A DNA stretch of 64,000 nt from Rhizobium sp. N324. GTDB lineage: Bacteria > Pseudomonadota > Alphaproteobacteria > Rhizobiales > Rhizobiaceae. Below are positions 32,955-42,235 of the stretch, in pieces. The notes beneath the pieces are model-generated. The model did not search any database. It was given only the letters and a program-made list of their open reading frames with translations, and had not been told where the DNA came from. The DNA lies in the NCBI RefSeq assembly GCF_001664485.1, contig NZ_CP013630.1:3041001-3105000 (forward strand), written 5' to 3'. Made by a program: the position numbers and the translations under genes. Position 1 is the first letter of the stretch, and the number at the start of each line of letters is the position of its first letter.

Positions 32955-33290
32955 GCCGGCTTTCGGGCCGGCTATGGCGATAAACGAGCGGTGTAATAAA
33001 CCTATTGGACCCGGGGGCGGTACCCGGCGCCTCCACCAAAAACCGGCGGGGTTGAAGGCCGGCTTTTGATGGGGGCGAAACAGGATCGACAAGGGTGTAA
33101 AGATCGTCTTTTTGCTCGGCATTGTACCGCCGTTATCGGGCTAAAATTGTAGTTGCAAACGACAACTATGCGGAAGCTCGTCTCGCTGCTTAATCGCGGT
33201 GTGACACTTCAATCAAAGCCCTAGTGGTTCGCACCTCTAGGCGGGGTCCGAAGGCACCTGGCAACAGAAGCCTTCACCTTCTCCCTGCCG
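32955..33290 (+). ncRNA. ssrA: Two-piece (circularly permuted) alphaproteobacterial tmRNA
   Basis: The acceptor piece comes first and ends CGCCTCCACCA at 33038. After a removable spacer, the coding piece begins GGGGGCGAAACAGG at 33071, and its GGGGGCG pairs with CGCCTCC to make the acceptor stem. The tag frame 33155-33193 reads GCA AAC GAC AAC TAT GCG GAA GCT CGT CTC GCT GCT TAA, giving ANDNYAEARLAA, the alpha-type degradation tag. The molecule rescues stalled ribosomes and marks the product for ClpXP. The outer ends are approximate. The sspB gene follows within about 120 bp. Confidence 0.92.
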
Positions 33291-33406
33291 CCGAAATCAT
33301 GTATGCTGCTGAAAAACGTGACTCGGCTCCGGTCTTTCCCAAGGCGCCCGGACGTGGCATATAACCTTGTGAAAAGACTTCCGAACCGACGAAAGACAGG
33401 AAAAGC

Positions 33407-33922
33407 ATGGGGCAGGATCATATCCGCTACGACATTCTGGCACAGGATGCACTTCGCGGCGTCATCCGCAAGGTTTTGGCGGAAGTCGGAGCGACGGGCC
33501 GTCTGCCCGGCGACCATCACTTCTTCATCACCTTCCTCACGGGTGCTGCCGGCGTGCGCATCTCCCAGCACCTGAAGTCGAAATATCCCGAGCAGATGAC
33601 CATTGTCATCCAGCATCAGTTTTGGGACCTGAAGATCACCGAAACGCATTTCGAGATCGGTCTTTCCTTCTCCGACGTTCCGGAAAAGCTGGTGATCCCG
33701 TTCAATGCGATCCGCGGCTTTTACGATCCCTCCGTCAATTTCGAGCTCGAATTCGACGTGCCGCTCGCCGATGGCGAGGAAGCACCGTCCGGCGAGATTA
33801 CCGCCTATCCCGTCGACGCGGCTGGAAAGCCGGATGAGGCCGCGGGCGCAAAACCCGCCGACGGTGAAGAGAAGAAGCCGGGCTCGGTCGTCTCGCTCGA
33901 CTCCTTCCGCAAGAAGCAGTGA
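33407..33922 (+). CDS. sspB: SspB, ClpXP adaptor for ssrA-tagged proteins
   Basis: The 171-aa protein has the alphaproteobacterial SspB layout: a substrate-binding domain at 1-125 (MGQDHIRYDILAQDALRGVI, HHFFITFLTGAAGVRIS, MTIVIQHQFWDL, LVIPFNAIRGFYDPSV), an acidic/Ala linker, and a C-terminal ClpX-tail ending in VVSLDSFRKKQ. It tethers tagged substrates to ClpX. It lies next to tmRNA, which makes the tag. A strong terminator follows directly. Confidence 0.93.
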   Translation: MGQDHIRYDILAQDALRGVIRKVLAEVGATGRLPGDHHFFITFLTGAAGVRISQHLKSKYPEQMTIVIQHQFWDLKITETHFEIGLSFSDVPEKLVIPFNAIRGFYDPSVNFELEFDVPLADGEEAPSGEITAYPVDAAGKPDEAAGAKPADGEEKKPGSVVSLDSFRKKQ

Positions 33923-33926
33923 TTTC

Positions 33927-33951
33927 AAAGGGAGGCCAGGCCTCCCTTTTT
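33927..33951 (+). terminator. Rho-independent terminator after sspB
   Basis: AAAGGGAGGCC and GGCCTCCCTTT form an 11-bp stem around a single A, followed by TT, five bases after the sspB stop. It is the clearest intrinsic terminator in the window. Confidence 0.85.
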
Positions 33952-33971
33952 CATAAGGATATAGGCCCCGC

Positions 33972-34166
33972 ATGAGCGCCGAAATCGTCAATCTGCGCCA
34001 GTTCCGCAAGCAGCAGGTCCGCTCCGAAAAGGAGGCGCAGGCCGAGCAGAACCGCATTTCCTTCGGTCGCACCAAAGCTGAAAAGCAGCTCACCCGCAGC
34101 CTGAACGAGAAGGCTGACAAGGCCCATCGGGCCGGCCGGATCGAGACGGATGACGACGGAGCCTGA
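33972..34166 (+). CDS. DUF4169 family protein
   Basis: This 64-aa basic, helical protein starts MSAEIVNLRQFRKQQVRSEK and contains NRISFGRTKAEKQ, the hallmark of DUF4169, found widely in Rhizobiales next to sspB. It has no known function. It has its own start shortly after the sspB terminator. Confidence 0.82.
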   Translation: MSAEIVNLRQFRKQQVRSEKEAQAEQNRISFGRTKAEKQLTRSLNEKADKAHRAGRIETDDDGA

Positions 34167-34268
34167 CACCTTCATGCAGAGCGTGAGCAGCCGGAATCGA
34201 TTCCAAGATCAGCCACTTATGCGGTTTTACTGAATCAATCCGCGAGAACCAAACCGAGATGCCGCTTC

Positions 34269-34487
34269 ATGATCCGCAAGCATTCGGCGACATTACACGG
34301 CCATCGCACCAGTTTTTCGCTCGAAGACGAGTTCTGGGCTGAGCTCAAAACGATCGCCGCAGGCCGTTCCATGCCGCTTGCTGCACTGATTTCCGAGATA
34401 GATGATCATCGACCGCCGGACAGCAACCTCTCCTCGGCACTCCGGCTGCATGTGCTCGCCTGGGCGAAAGCCGGCGATGCTGCATGA
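34269..34487 (+). CDS. Ribbon-helix-helix domain protein
   Basis: The 72-aa protein has RTSFSLEDEFWAELKTIAAG followed by MPLAALISEID, the strand and two helices of the RHH_4 family. Such proteins may bind DNA as dimers. It follows DUF4169 by about 100 bp and converges with the asmA-like gene (30 bp between stops). Confidence 0.82.
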   Translation: MIRKHSATLHGHRTSFSLEDEFWAELKTIAAGRSMPLAALISEIDDHRPPDSNLSSALRLHVLAWAKAGDAA

Positions 34488-34517
34488 GCGAACAGCGCCG
34501 CGCGCTGTAATGCGTGT

Positions 34518-37500
34518 TCACTGTGCCTGAACGCCCGGCACCTGGTCGAAATTGAGCGAACCGGGCTGCGGCCCGCTGCGCCGGGCCGCTTCCGCCTCGG
34601 CGGCTGCCCTTGCCTGCGCATCCGCCTTGTCTTTGGCCTCAGCCGCGCGTGCCGCCTCCGCTTCCGCGAGAGCCTTCTGCGCGGCCGCGGCCTGCGCCAA
34701 GGCGCGCAGCCGCTCTTCCTCGGCCTGCCGTTGCCGCTCGATTTCGGCCGCCCTGATGCGCTCGGCGTCGTTGAACCGGTAGAGCGCCGCCTCGCGCCGC
34801 AGCCGCTGCTTTTCGAGCACAATCGCCTGCAGGCGCTCGACGCGCCGGCGTTCGCGCTCAAAGGCGCGCAGCGACAGGAAGCTGGTGATATCTGTCACAT
34901 CCATCGTCTTGCCTGGCGACGGCAGCATGCCGGAAAAATTCAGCCTGAGCGCCGGCTCGGCGCCGGAAAGCGCTTCCGTTCCGGGAATGAGCCCGACGCC
35001 CAACGTCGCGCTGATCCGTTCCTCCGGCAGCGCGATCTGCGCATCGGCGGTAATGCGGGCAAGATCGTTGGCGACGGTGACATTCTGCACGCGCAACGTC
35101 CCGTCGGCGATATTGAAGGGGATGCCGAGCGGCGGCAGCTTCGCCTCTCCGTTGCTGAGCAGCGTCTCGACGATCGGATGCACCTTGCCGGCATTGATCT
35201 GCTCCTGCATCGTATCGGTCGCGGCAAGCAGCGGCGGGAGGATGGCAAGGTTCAGTCCGCGTATGCTGGTATCTCCGAGCCTCAATTCACCCGAACCATT
35301 CAGCGAGCTGGCGATCTCGCCGATGGTCTTGCCGGAGGCTTCCATCGACAGCGACAATCCGAATTTGCCGTTGGCGATCGGCGCCCCGTCGCGCAGCCAG
35401 ACGACGCCGGCCAGATCGGAGTCGGCAAGCGCAAGCTTCGTCTGCACGAAGCCGGTGCCGTCGGCATTGGTGAACAGCAGATTGCCGGAGAGCTTTCCGC
35501 CGTCCCAGTTGCCGGCCATGTCGTTGAGCTGCAACTCGTCGCCCTTGTAGGCGACGTTGCTGGTGAAGTCGGTGACCGCCGTTTCCGGCAAGCCAGGCCA
35601 GAACTGCTTGGCCGTCAGCTTCACGTTGACGTCGAGATCCTTGAAGACGGGCAGCCCGAGCGGCGCCGTCGTCAGCGCGCCACTGGCGGGATCGACGATC
35701 TGCCCGAATACCGCCTCGCCAAGCCAGCCGGCATCCGCCTTGGAAAGGGTCAACGCGCCGCTCGCCGTCGTCTTCGTAGCCTTCCGGTCGAAGCTCAGCG
35801 CGCCTGAAAACTCATTGTCGGCCGCATGGCCCTTGAGATCGGAAAAAACGATCTTGTCGCTGTCGACGCCGGCATTGACCTGCAGGCCGAACGGCAGCCC
35901 GGTTCCCGTCTGCGGCAGAGCGATCCCGTTCATGATCAGATAGGGATCGATATCGGCGCTGTCGAGCGAAAGCGCGATCTGGCCGTGCATGAAAGTCTCC
36001 GGCCGGACATCGACCTTGCCGTTGGCGGTAAACGAGGTCCGGTCGGTCGCAAAGGTCAGCGCAGCATCGGCCGGATCGTTGCCCGATGCCTTCACTTTCA
36101 GAGTCAGGCGGCCGTTGGCGCCGACATCGACCGGCAGCGGGTCGAGCCCGGCCTGGCCGAACAGGATGGACGGCACGGCGTTTTCGAGCGTCGCCTCGAG
36201 GCTCGTGGTCCCGTTGCCGGTCAGCGCCAGCAGGTCGGACATGCGGTAATCGAGATTGACGCGGCTGCCGTTCGCCACACCGGCAAGCGTCACCGTCAGG
36301 GCATCGCCCTCGTCGCCGCCGAGCGTCAGCGCGCCGCGCAGCGCCGTATTGCCGTACCAGCCAGCATTGCGCACCAGCCGGTCGAGCACCGGATGATGCG
36401 GCAGATGCTCGCGCAGCATGGTGAAAAAGCCACCGGGATCGGCCGATTTGAAGGTGATCTCACCCGCACCCTTGTAGTCGAGCAGCGAGCCTTCCGCCCT
36501 GCCCGTGGCCGTCAGCTCTGCGCCCGCGATATTCTTGATCGACAGCCGGTCGACGGCAAGCGCCCCGTCGGCGATCGTGAAGGTGGTCTCGACATTCTCG
36601 GCCTCGACCCCGAAGGCGGTGAACTTATCGGCCTTGAGCTGGGCGGCAATCTTGTGATCGAGCACATTGTCGCCGGCATCTTGGCCGGTCATCAGCCCGC
36701 TCAGCGCCTGTAGCGCGTCCAGATCGAGCGTATCGCCGTTCAGGGCCACCGACAGGGTCGGCGTCTGGCCGGAGATCGCCTGCCGCTCCAGCCGGCCCTT
36801 CAGCGTCGCCGGTCCCATGGCGATCTCGAGATTTTCGAAACGCTGCAATTCGGGTGTCAGGCTGACATTGGCGGAAAAGCCCGCCTGCCGCAATTGCCGG
36901 ATGGCCGGATCGACCGAGCCGGCAAGCCAGGAGGCAAGCCCCGTCGGCTGGCTGGAGGCCACCACGATCTGGCCGTTGAAAGAGGCTTCGCCCTGCAGCA
37001 GGAGCTTGCCTTTGCCTTCCACCTGCGTGCGCCCCGGCAACGTGCCGGTGGCGCTGTCGATCATCCAGCCGGTACCGGCCGGTTCGAGTTCCAGCTGCAC
37101 GTCGCGCAGCGTCGTATCGCCGGCGACGATCGCCGGCAGCTTGACACTCGCCTTTCCAGGCACCTGCGGGATCGGCACCTGCCCGATGACATCGATCAGC
37201 GAGTTCAGCCGCTGGCGTGCCGAAACGGCCGCATCGCGCGTCGTCTTGCCGGCCGCGCCCTGATTGCCGATACGGTTGACGTCGATCTGCTGCCCGTCGG
37301 CGGTCAACAGGAATTCCGGCGCATTGCCGGTATCGAGCGTCGCCTCGCCGGTGATGACATAGGGATCGTCCGTCGGGCCGATCTCCATCCGGTATTCGGG
37401 AATGCGGATGCGTTCGTTGGTGAGTTCGAAGCGGCCCTTGACGCGGGGCGGCTGCTCTTTCTTGTTGGCGGGTTTGGCGCTGTTGCCGCTTTCGATCGCC

Positions 37501-38225
37501 GCCGAAAGCTGGCCCTGATAGTTCGGCTTGCTGTCGACGAGCTTCAACTCGCCGTCGAGATCGACGCTTACAGGATGTTTGTCCGGCGAAAGCTTCGTGC
37601 GCATGCGCAGCACGCCCTTCTCGTCCGGCTGGCTGCTCGCGATCAGAAAGCTGCCGTGCTCGCCGTCAAGCGCCGCATCGCCTTCGATGCGCCAGGGGCC
37701 GGCCAGCGACTTGGCCGACATTTCCGCATTGAGGCCGGTGATGCGGCGCGAGCGGCCGGACTGGTCGTCGATGAACTCGACTTCGCCGCCATTGACATGC
37801 ACGTTTTCGAGAACGACGGTTTTCGCCGGTATTTCGGCGTGGCTGCCGCGCATCCAGTCGAGCGTGCCGTCCTTGAGCAATCTCAGGCGCACCTTCGGAT
37901 TGACGATGCGCATGTCGAAAATCAGCGCCTCGCCCGACAGGAAAGGCGCAAGCTCCGCATCCATGGAAAACTGCTCGACCTTGACGATCGGCGTGCCGTC
38001 CGCTTCCTGGCCGACGCGCACGTCATGCAGCGTCACCGACGGAAACGGCAGGAGCCGCGCGTCCACGGTGCCGTAGACGGTGACTTTCTTGCCGATGATG
38101 CGGCTTGCCTGATCCTCGAAATTCTTGCGGAAATCCGTCCAGTCGATGAATAGCGGCGCAAGCAGCGCCACAAACAGCACTACGACGATCACTCCCCCCA
38201 GAAAGACGAGGAACCGGCCTACCAA
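34518..38225 (-). CDS. AsmA family envelope protein, 1235 aa
   Basis: An N-terminal membrane helix (FLVFLGGVIVVVLFVALLAP) is followed by the AsmA start FIDWTDFRKNFEDQASRIIG and a very long beta-rich periplasmic repeat region with the C-terminal AsmA motif (LNGSGELRLGDTSIRGLNL). Such proteins bridge the periplasm and are linked to phospholipid transport to the outer membrane. The last 110 residues are a long charged Ala/Glu/Arg helix. High-GC backbone codons are used. Confidence 0.9.
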   Translation of the reverse strand: MVGRFLVFLGGVIVVVLFVALLAPLFIDWTDFRKNFEDQASRIIGKKVTVYGTVDARLLPFPSVTLHDVRVGQEADGTPIVKVEQFSMDAELAPFLSGEALIFDMRIVNPKVRLRLLKDGTLDWMRGSHAEIPAKTVVLENVHVNGGEVEFIDDQSGRSRRITGLNAEMSAKSLAGPWRIEGDAALDGEHGSFLIASSQPDEKGVLRMRTKLSPDKHPVSVDLDGELKLVDSKPNYQGQLSAAIESGNSAKPANKKEQPPRVKGRFELTNERIRIPEYRMEIGPTDDPYVITGEATLDTGNAPEFLLTADGQQIDVNRIGNQGAAGKTTRDAAVSARQRLNSLIDVIGQVPIPQVPGKASVKLPAIVAGDTTLRDVQLELEPAGTGWMIDSATGTLPGRTQVEGKGKLLLQGEASFNGQIVVASSQPTGLASWLAGSVDPAIRQLRQAGFSANVSLTPELQRFENLEIAMGPATLKGRLERQAISGQTPTLSVALNGDTLDLDALQALSGLMTGQDAGDNVLDHKIAAQLKADKFTAFGVEAENVETTFTIADGALAVDRLSIKNIAGAELTATGRAEGSLLDYKGAGEITFKSADPGGFFTMLREHLPHHPVLDRLVRNAGWYGNTALRGALTLGGDEGDALTVTLAGVANGSRVNLDYRMSDLLALTGNGTTSLEATLENAVPSILFGQAGLDPLPVDVGANGRLTLKVKASGNDPADAALTFATDRTSFTANGKVDVRPETFMHGQIALSLDSADIDPYLIMNGIALPQTGTGLPFGLQVNAGVDSDKIVFSDLKGHAADNEFSGALSFDRKATKTTASGALTLSKADAGWLGEAVFGQIVDPASGALTTAPLGLPVFKDLDVNVKLTAKQFWPGLPETAVTDFTSNVAYKGDELQLNDMAGNWDGGKLSGNLLFTNADGTGFVQTKLALADSDLAGVVWLRDGAPIANGKFGLSLSMEASGKTIGEIASSLNGSGELRLGDTSIRGLNLAILPPLLAATDTMQEQINAGKVHPIVETLLSNGEAKLPPLGIPFNIADGTLRVQNVTVANDLARITADAQIALPEERISATLGVGLIPGTEALSGAEPALRLNFSGMLPSPGKTMDVTDITSFLSLRAFERERRRVERLQAIVLEKQRLRREAALYRFNDAERIRAAEIERQRQAEEERLRALAQAAAAQKALAEAEAARAAEAKDKADAQARAAAEAEAARRSGPQPGSLNFDQVPGVQAQ

Positions 38226-38314
38226 TGCAAGGATTCTCCATTCGGGATACTGTTGCCAACACTAGCGCTATTCATGCCGGGGGCAAGGCCCAAGTTCATG
38301 AGAATATTCCGTTT

Positions 38315-39763
38315 TCAGCCCTGGTGGAAAATCTTGCCGGGATTGAAGATATCGTCCGGATCGAGCGCCTGTTTCACCTGTCGCATCAGATCCACCGTGC
38401 CCCCCAGCTCCTGTTCGAGGAACGCCATCTTGCCCTGCCCGATCCCGTGTTCGCCGGTGCATGTCCCATCCATGTCGAGCGCCCGCCGATTGAGCCGCTG
38501 CACGAAGCTCTCGGCCTTGGCGATGTCTTCGGCGCTTTTGTCATCGAACAACAGCAGCACATGGAAGTTCCCGTCGCCGGCATGGCCGACGATCGGACCG
38601 AGCAGTCCATGCGCCTCGATATCGGCCTGCGTTTGCGAAACACAGTCGGCAAGCCGCGATATCGGAACACAAACATCGGTCGAAAGTGCGGCAAGCCCGG
38701 GCGCCAGCGCCCTTGCGGACCAATAGGCATCGTGGCGCGCCTTCCAGAGCTTGGTCCGCTCCTCAGCATTGGCGGTCCACAGGAACTCGCCCCCGCCGCA
38801 TTCCGCCGCGATCTCGCCAAAGGCTGCCGATTGCAGCGGCACCGTCTCGTCGGTGCCGTGGAATTCGAGGAAGAGCGTTGGGCTTTCGGCATAGGAAAGC
38901 TTGGAATAGGCATTGCAGGCCCGCATCTGCACCGTATCGAGCAGCTCGATGCGCGCCACCGGGATGCCCATCTGGATCGTCATGATGACGGCGTCGCAAG
39001 CGGCCTTGACGCTCGGAAAGGCGCAGGCGCCGCCGGCGATCTTCTGCGGGATCGCCTGCAGGCGCAGCGTCACCGAGGTGAGGATGCCAAGCGTGCCCTC
39101 GGCGCCGACGAAGAGCCGCGTCAGGTCGTAGCCGGCGGAAGATTTGCGGGCGCGCCGGGCCGTGCGGATCTCCTCGCCATTGGCGGTGACGGCGGTGACG
39201 GCAAGCACATTGTCCTTCATCGTCCCATAGCGCACGGCATTGGTGCCGGACGCCCGGGTCGAGGCCATGCCGCCGATCGAGGCATTGGCGCCGGGATCGA
39301 TCGGGAAGAACAGGCCGGTATCGCGCAGGTGGATGTTCAGCGCCTCGCGCGTCACACCCGGCTCGACGGTGCAGTCGAGATCCTCGGGATTGACCTCGAT
39401 CACCCGGTTCATGCGGCTGAAATCGATCGAAATTCCGCCATTGGCGGCGTTGACTTGGCCCTCGAGCGAGGTGCCGACGCCGAAGCCGATCACCGGCACC
39501 TTATGCGCCGCGCAGACCCTGACCGCCGCCTTCACATCCTCGGCGCTCTCGGCAAAGAGCACGCCGTCCGGCGGCTGCGGCGGGATGTAGGTAGTCGTAT
39601 GGGCATGCTGTTCGCGGAAGGATTGGCCGGTCTGGAAGCGCTCGCCGAAGCTCTGCTTGAGAATGCCGAGCACGGCTGATATCCCCGCCTCATTGCGTGT
39701 GCCGGCCTTCGCGTCCTTCAGCGCCATCCCTTTGATCTCCCTGCCATTTCGCAGAAACCACAT
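38315..39763 (-). CDS. FAD-linked (D-lactate/glycolate-type) dehydrogenase
   Basis: The 482-aa flavoprotein has a PCMH FAD-binding half (VIGFGVGTSLEGQ, GGMASTRASGTNAVRYGTMK) and a FAD-oxidase C-terminal half (GHAGDGNFHVLLL, GTCTGEHGIGQGK), as in D-lactate dehydrogenase (cytochrome) and GlcD. It probably oxidises a 2-hydroxy acid. ATG 39727 (MALKDAK) is an alternative start with a good AAAGGG site. The promoter region holds a strong inverted repeat at 39834-39881. Confidence 0.88.
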   Translation of the reverse strand: MWFLRNGREIKGMALKDAKAGTRNEAGISAVLGILKQSFGERFQTGQSFREQHAHTTTYIPPQPPDGVLFAESAEDVKAAVRVCAAHKVPVIGFGVGTSLEGQVNAANGGISIDFSRMNRVIEVNPEDLDCTVEPGVTREALNIHLRDTGLFFPIDPGANASIGGMASTRASGTNAVRYGTMKDNVLAVTAVTANGEEIRTARRARKSSAGYDLTRLFVGAEGTLGILTSVTLRLQAIPQKIAGGACAFPSVKAACDAVIMTIQMGIPVARIELLDTVQMRACNAYSKLSYAESPTLFLEFHGTDETVPLQSAAFGEIAAECGGGEFLWTANAEERTKLWKARHDAYWSARALAPGLAALSTDVCVPISRLADCVSQTQADIEAHGLLGPIVGHAGDGNFHVLLLFDDKSAEDIAKAESFVQRLNRRALDMDGTCTGEHGIGQGKMAFLEQELGGTVDLMRQVKQALDPDDIFNPGKIFHQG

Positions 39764-39833
39764 CGTGTCCTGCAGGCTATAGCACCGCGCATCTTTTCAG
39801 ACGCGCAAAGGCCGCTGTAGACCTTTAAAATTA

Positions 39834-39881
39834 CTGGATAATTTCATCCTTAAATCGATTCCGGTTGAAGGAATTATCCAG
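39834..39881. promoter_or_regulatory. Long inverted repeat upstream of the dehydrogenase
   Basis: CTGGATAATT at 39834-39843 is repeated inverted as AATTATCCAG at 39872-39881, with 28 bp between. It lies 71-118 bp before the dehydrogenase start and 114-161 bp past the aldo/keto reductase stop. It may be a paired operator or an end-of-transcript hairpin for the reductase gene. The rest of the 231-bp gap shows no gene. Confidence 0.4.
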
Positions 39882-39994
39882 CAGGCTGGGTATGGGGCAA
39901 GTCAAAGCGGCTGTCCAGTTAAGTTTGCCAGAAGATTTCATTCCCCCTTTGTTATATGCCCATCGCCACATACAAGTCCGCCGTCCCCGGCGCC

Positions 39995-41029
39995 TCAGAC
40001 AATGGGTGGGTTGAGCCGCGCAAAACCCTCCTGCCGCCGATACGGGAAATAGGGATAGGGCGCTGTCACAGTGCTGACGGCGTCGAGCCTTGCGATCTCA
40101 TCCTTCGAAAGGCTCCAGCCGACCGCGCCAAGGTTCTGCCTGAGCTGCTGCTCGTTACGGGCTCCAATGATGACACTCGAGACCGTCGGCCGGCCAAGCA
40201 GCCAGTTGATGGCGATCTGCGGCACCGTCCGGCCGGTCTCCTCAGCGAGGGCGTCCAGCACCTCCACGATGTCGAACAGCTTCTCGTCGTCGACAGGCGG
40301 CCCGTACTGCGCCGTATCATGCAGCCGGCTTGCCGCAGGCAGCGGCTGGCCGCGGCGGATCTTGCCGGTCAGCCGCCCCCAGGCAAGCGGGCTCCAGACG
40401 AGAGCGCCGACACCCTGGTCGGCGCCGAGCGGCATCAATTCCCATTCGTAATCGCGCCCCGCCAGCGAATAATAGACCTGATGGGCGACATAACGGGGAT
40501 GGCCGTGGCGCTCGGCGGCGGCAAGCGACTTCATCAACTCCCAGCCGGCAAAGTTGGAAACGCCGACGTAGCGGATCTTGCATGCGGAAACGAGCCCGTC
40601 GAGCGTCGACAGCACCTCCTCGACCGGCGTCGAGGCATCGAAGGCGTGCAGCTGCAGGAGGTCGATATAATCGGTCCCGAGCCGGCTGAGCGCTGCCTCG
40701 GTGGCGCGGATCAACCGGGTTCGCGAGGTGCCCCAGTCCCGCGGCCCCTCACCCATCGGCAGCGCTGTCTTCGTCGAGATCAGCACGGCGTCGCGCCGGC
40801 CGCGGATCGCCTGGCCGAGCACCTCTTCGGAAGCGCCAGCCGAATAGACATCCGCCGTATCGAACAGCGTCACACCCGCCTCCAGGCAGATATCCACCAT
40901 CCGCCGCGCCTCTTGCGCATCCGTCGTGCCCCAGGCGCCGAACAGCCGACCGCTGCCGCCAAATGTGCCGGCCCCGAAGCTTAAGACCGGCACCCTCAAG
41001 CCCGATGCGCCAAGATTTCTGTATTCCAT
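39995..41029 (-). CDS. Aldo/keto reductase
   Basis: The 344-aa protein has the AKR barrel signatures: LFDTADVYSAGASEEVLGQAI with catalytic Asp/Tyr, STKTALP with the Lys, DYIDLLQLHAFD with the His, and VIIGARNEQQL for NADPH binding. It is close to the YakC/YajO type. It is divergent from a LysR gene over 93 bp, so that regulator probably controls it. Confidence 0.9.
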   Translation of the reverse strand: MEYRNLGASGLRVPVLSFGAGTFGGSGRLFGAWGTTDAQEARRMVDICLEAGVTLFDTADVYSAGASEEVLGQAIRGRRDAVLISTKTALPMGEGPRDWGTSRTRLIRATEAALSRLGTDYIDLLQLHAFDASTPVEEVLSTLDGLVSACKIRYVGVSNFAGWELMKSLAAAERHGHPRYVAHQVYYSLAGRDYEWELMPLGADQGVGALVWSPLAWGRLTGKIRRGQPLPAASRLHDTAQYGPPVDDEKLFDIVEVLDALAEETGRTVPQIAINWLLGRPTVSSVIIGARNEQQLRQNLGAVGWSLSKDEIARLDAVSTVTAPYPYFPYRRQEGFARLNPPIV

Positions 41030-41074
41030 GATGCAATCTCCTGTTTGTTTTGCAGAGATAGACCTCGTGAAAAC

Positions 41075-41105
41075 GATGATATAGATTGCCTAAAAGCATA
41101 TCATC
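41075..41105. promoter_or_regulatory. Inverted-repeat operator between aldo/keto reductase and LysR genes
   Basis: GATGATAT at 41075-41082 and ATATCATC at 41098-41105 are perfect inverted copies separated by 15 bp, in the middle of the divergent promoter. LysR proteins bind such dyads as tetramers, so this is the likely recognition site. Confidence 0.6.
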
Positions 41106-41122
41106 TGTGATTTGAATTCATC

Positions 41123-42025
41123 ATGAGCCGTCAGGACGTCAATCGATCAGGCGAAATGGAAGTCTTCGTCAGCGTCGTCGAGCGCGGTGGCTTTTCAGCT
41201 GCCGCGCAAATCCAGCGCATGACGCCATCGGCCGTCAGCAAGCTGGTCGCCCGGCTGGAAGCGCGCCTCGGCGCCCGCCTCGTCAACCGCTCGACCCGCA
41301 AGCTGCAGCTGACGCCGGAGGGCTGCGTCTTTTATGAGCGCAGCATCGCCATCCTTGCCGACATCACCGCGGCCGAGCGGCAGGCCTCGACTGGCGAGGA
41401 GGTCTCGGGCCGCATTCGCATCAACACCAGCGGCTCCTTCGGCAATCATGTGCTGGCGCCGCTCGTTCCCGCCTTCATGACGGTTCATCCCGCCGTGACG
41501 CTGGATATTTCCCACACCGACAGGATCGTCGACCTGATGGAGGAGCGCGCCGATGTCGCGATCCGCGCCGGCCCGTTGAAGAATTCCAGCCTGATCGCCC
41601 GCAAGCTCGGCGCCACCGGCAAGATCATCGTCGCCTCGCCCGATTATCTCGAGCGTCACGGCGAGCCGCTGAGCGTCACCGATCTCCGTCGCCATTGCCG
41701 CATCGGCTTTTCCTATGCCCGCGCCATCGAGGGCTGGCCGATGCGCGAGGACGGCGAAACGGTGACGGTCCCGATCACGCCGGGCGTGCAGGTAGCGGAC
41801 GGTGAAGCCATGCGCCATCTCGCGCTCGCAGGCGCGGGCCTTGCCCGCCTTGCCGCCTTCACCGTGCGCGCCGATATCGATGCCGGCCGGCTGGCGCCGG
41901 TGCTGAAAGAAGCCAATCCCGGCGACACCGAGGAATTCTACGCCCTCTATATGGGCCAGGGCGGCCCGCTGCCGGCGCGCGTGCGCGCTCTGCTCGACTT
42001 CCTCGTCAGCCATGTGCATCTCTGA
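41123..42025 (+). CDS. LysR-family transcriptional regulator
   Basis: A 300-aa protein: N-terminal winged HTH (VERGGFSAAAQIQRMTPSAV SKLVARLE), then a periplasmic-binding-like effector domain (GRIRINTSGSFGNHVLAPLV). It is typical of LysR repressor/activators of a neighbouring reductase. The ATG is 18 bp after the second half of the dyad. Confidence 0.92.
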   Translation: MSRQDVNRSGEMEVFVSVVERGGFSAAAQIQRMTPSAVSKLVARLEARLGARLVNRSTRKLQLTPEGCVFYERSIAILADITAAERQASTGEEVSGRIRINTSGSFGNHVLAPLVPAFMTVHPAVTLDISHTDRIVDLMEERADVAIRAGPLKNSSLIARKLGATGKIIVASPDYLERHGEPLSVTDLRRHCRIGFSYARAIEGWPMREDGETVTVPITPGVQVADGEAMRHLALAGAGLARLAAFTVRADIDAGRLAPVLKEANPGDTEEFYALYMGQGGPLPARVRALLDFLVSHVHL

Positions 42026-42235
42026 TGAGATAACAAAGACTTGAAGCGGCCGCTTGAATCACATTCGCATGACAGGCGGCCGCAAAGCCAGATTTCGCAA
42101 TTGACCGCGCACGCAGCGCCCGCCTATACGAGCCGTACCGACCGGCCCTTGCCGCCGGCCTCTCTTCGTCATGCCGGAGCCTCCTCCCATCTTCAGCCTC
42201 GGGGCTTGGCGCCGGCCAGGAAAGATACGGGGATC

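Noticed and set aside
36894..38153. A 419-aa plus-strand frame opposite the asmA-like gene
   Set aside because: Arg/His-rich antisense shadow of the AsmA coding strand.
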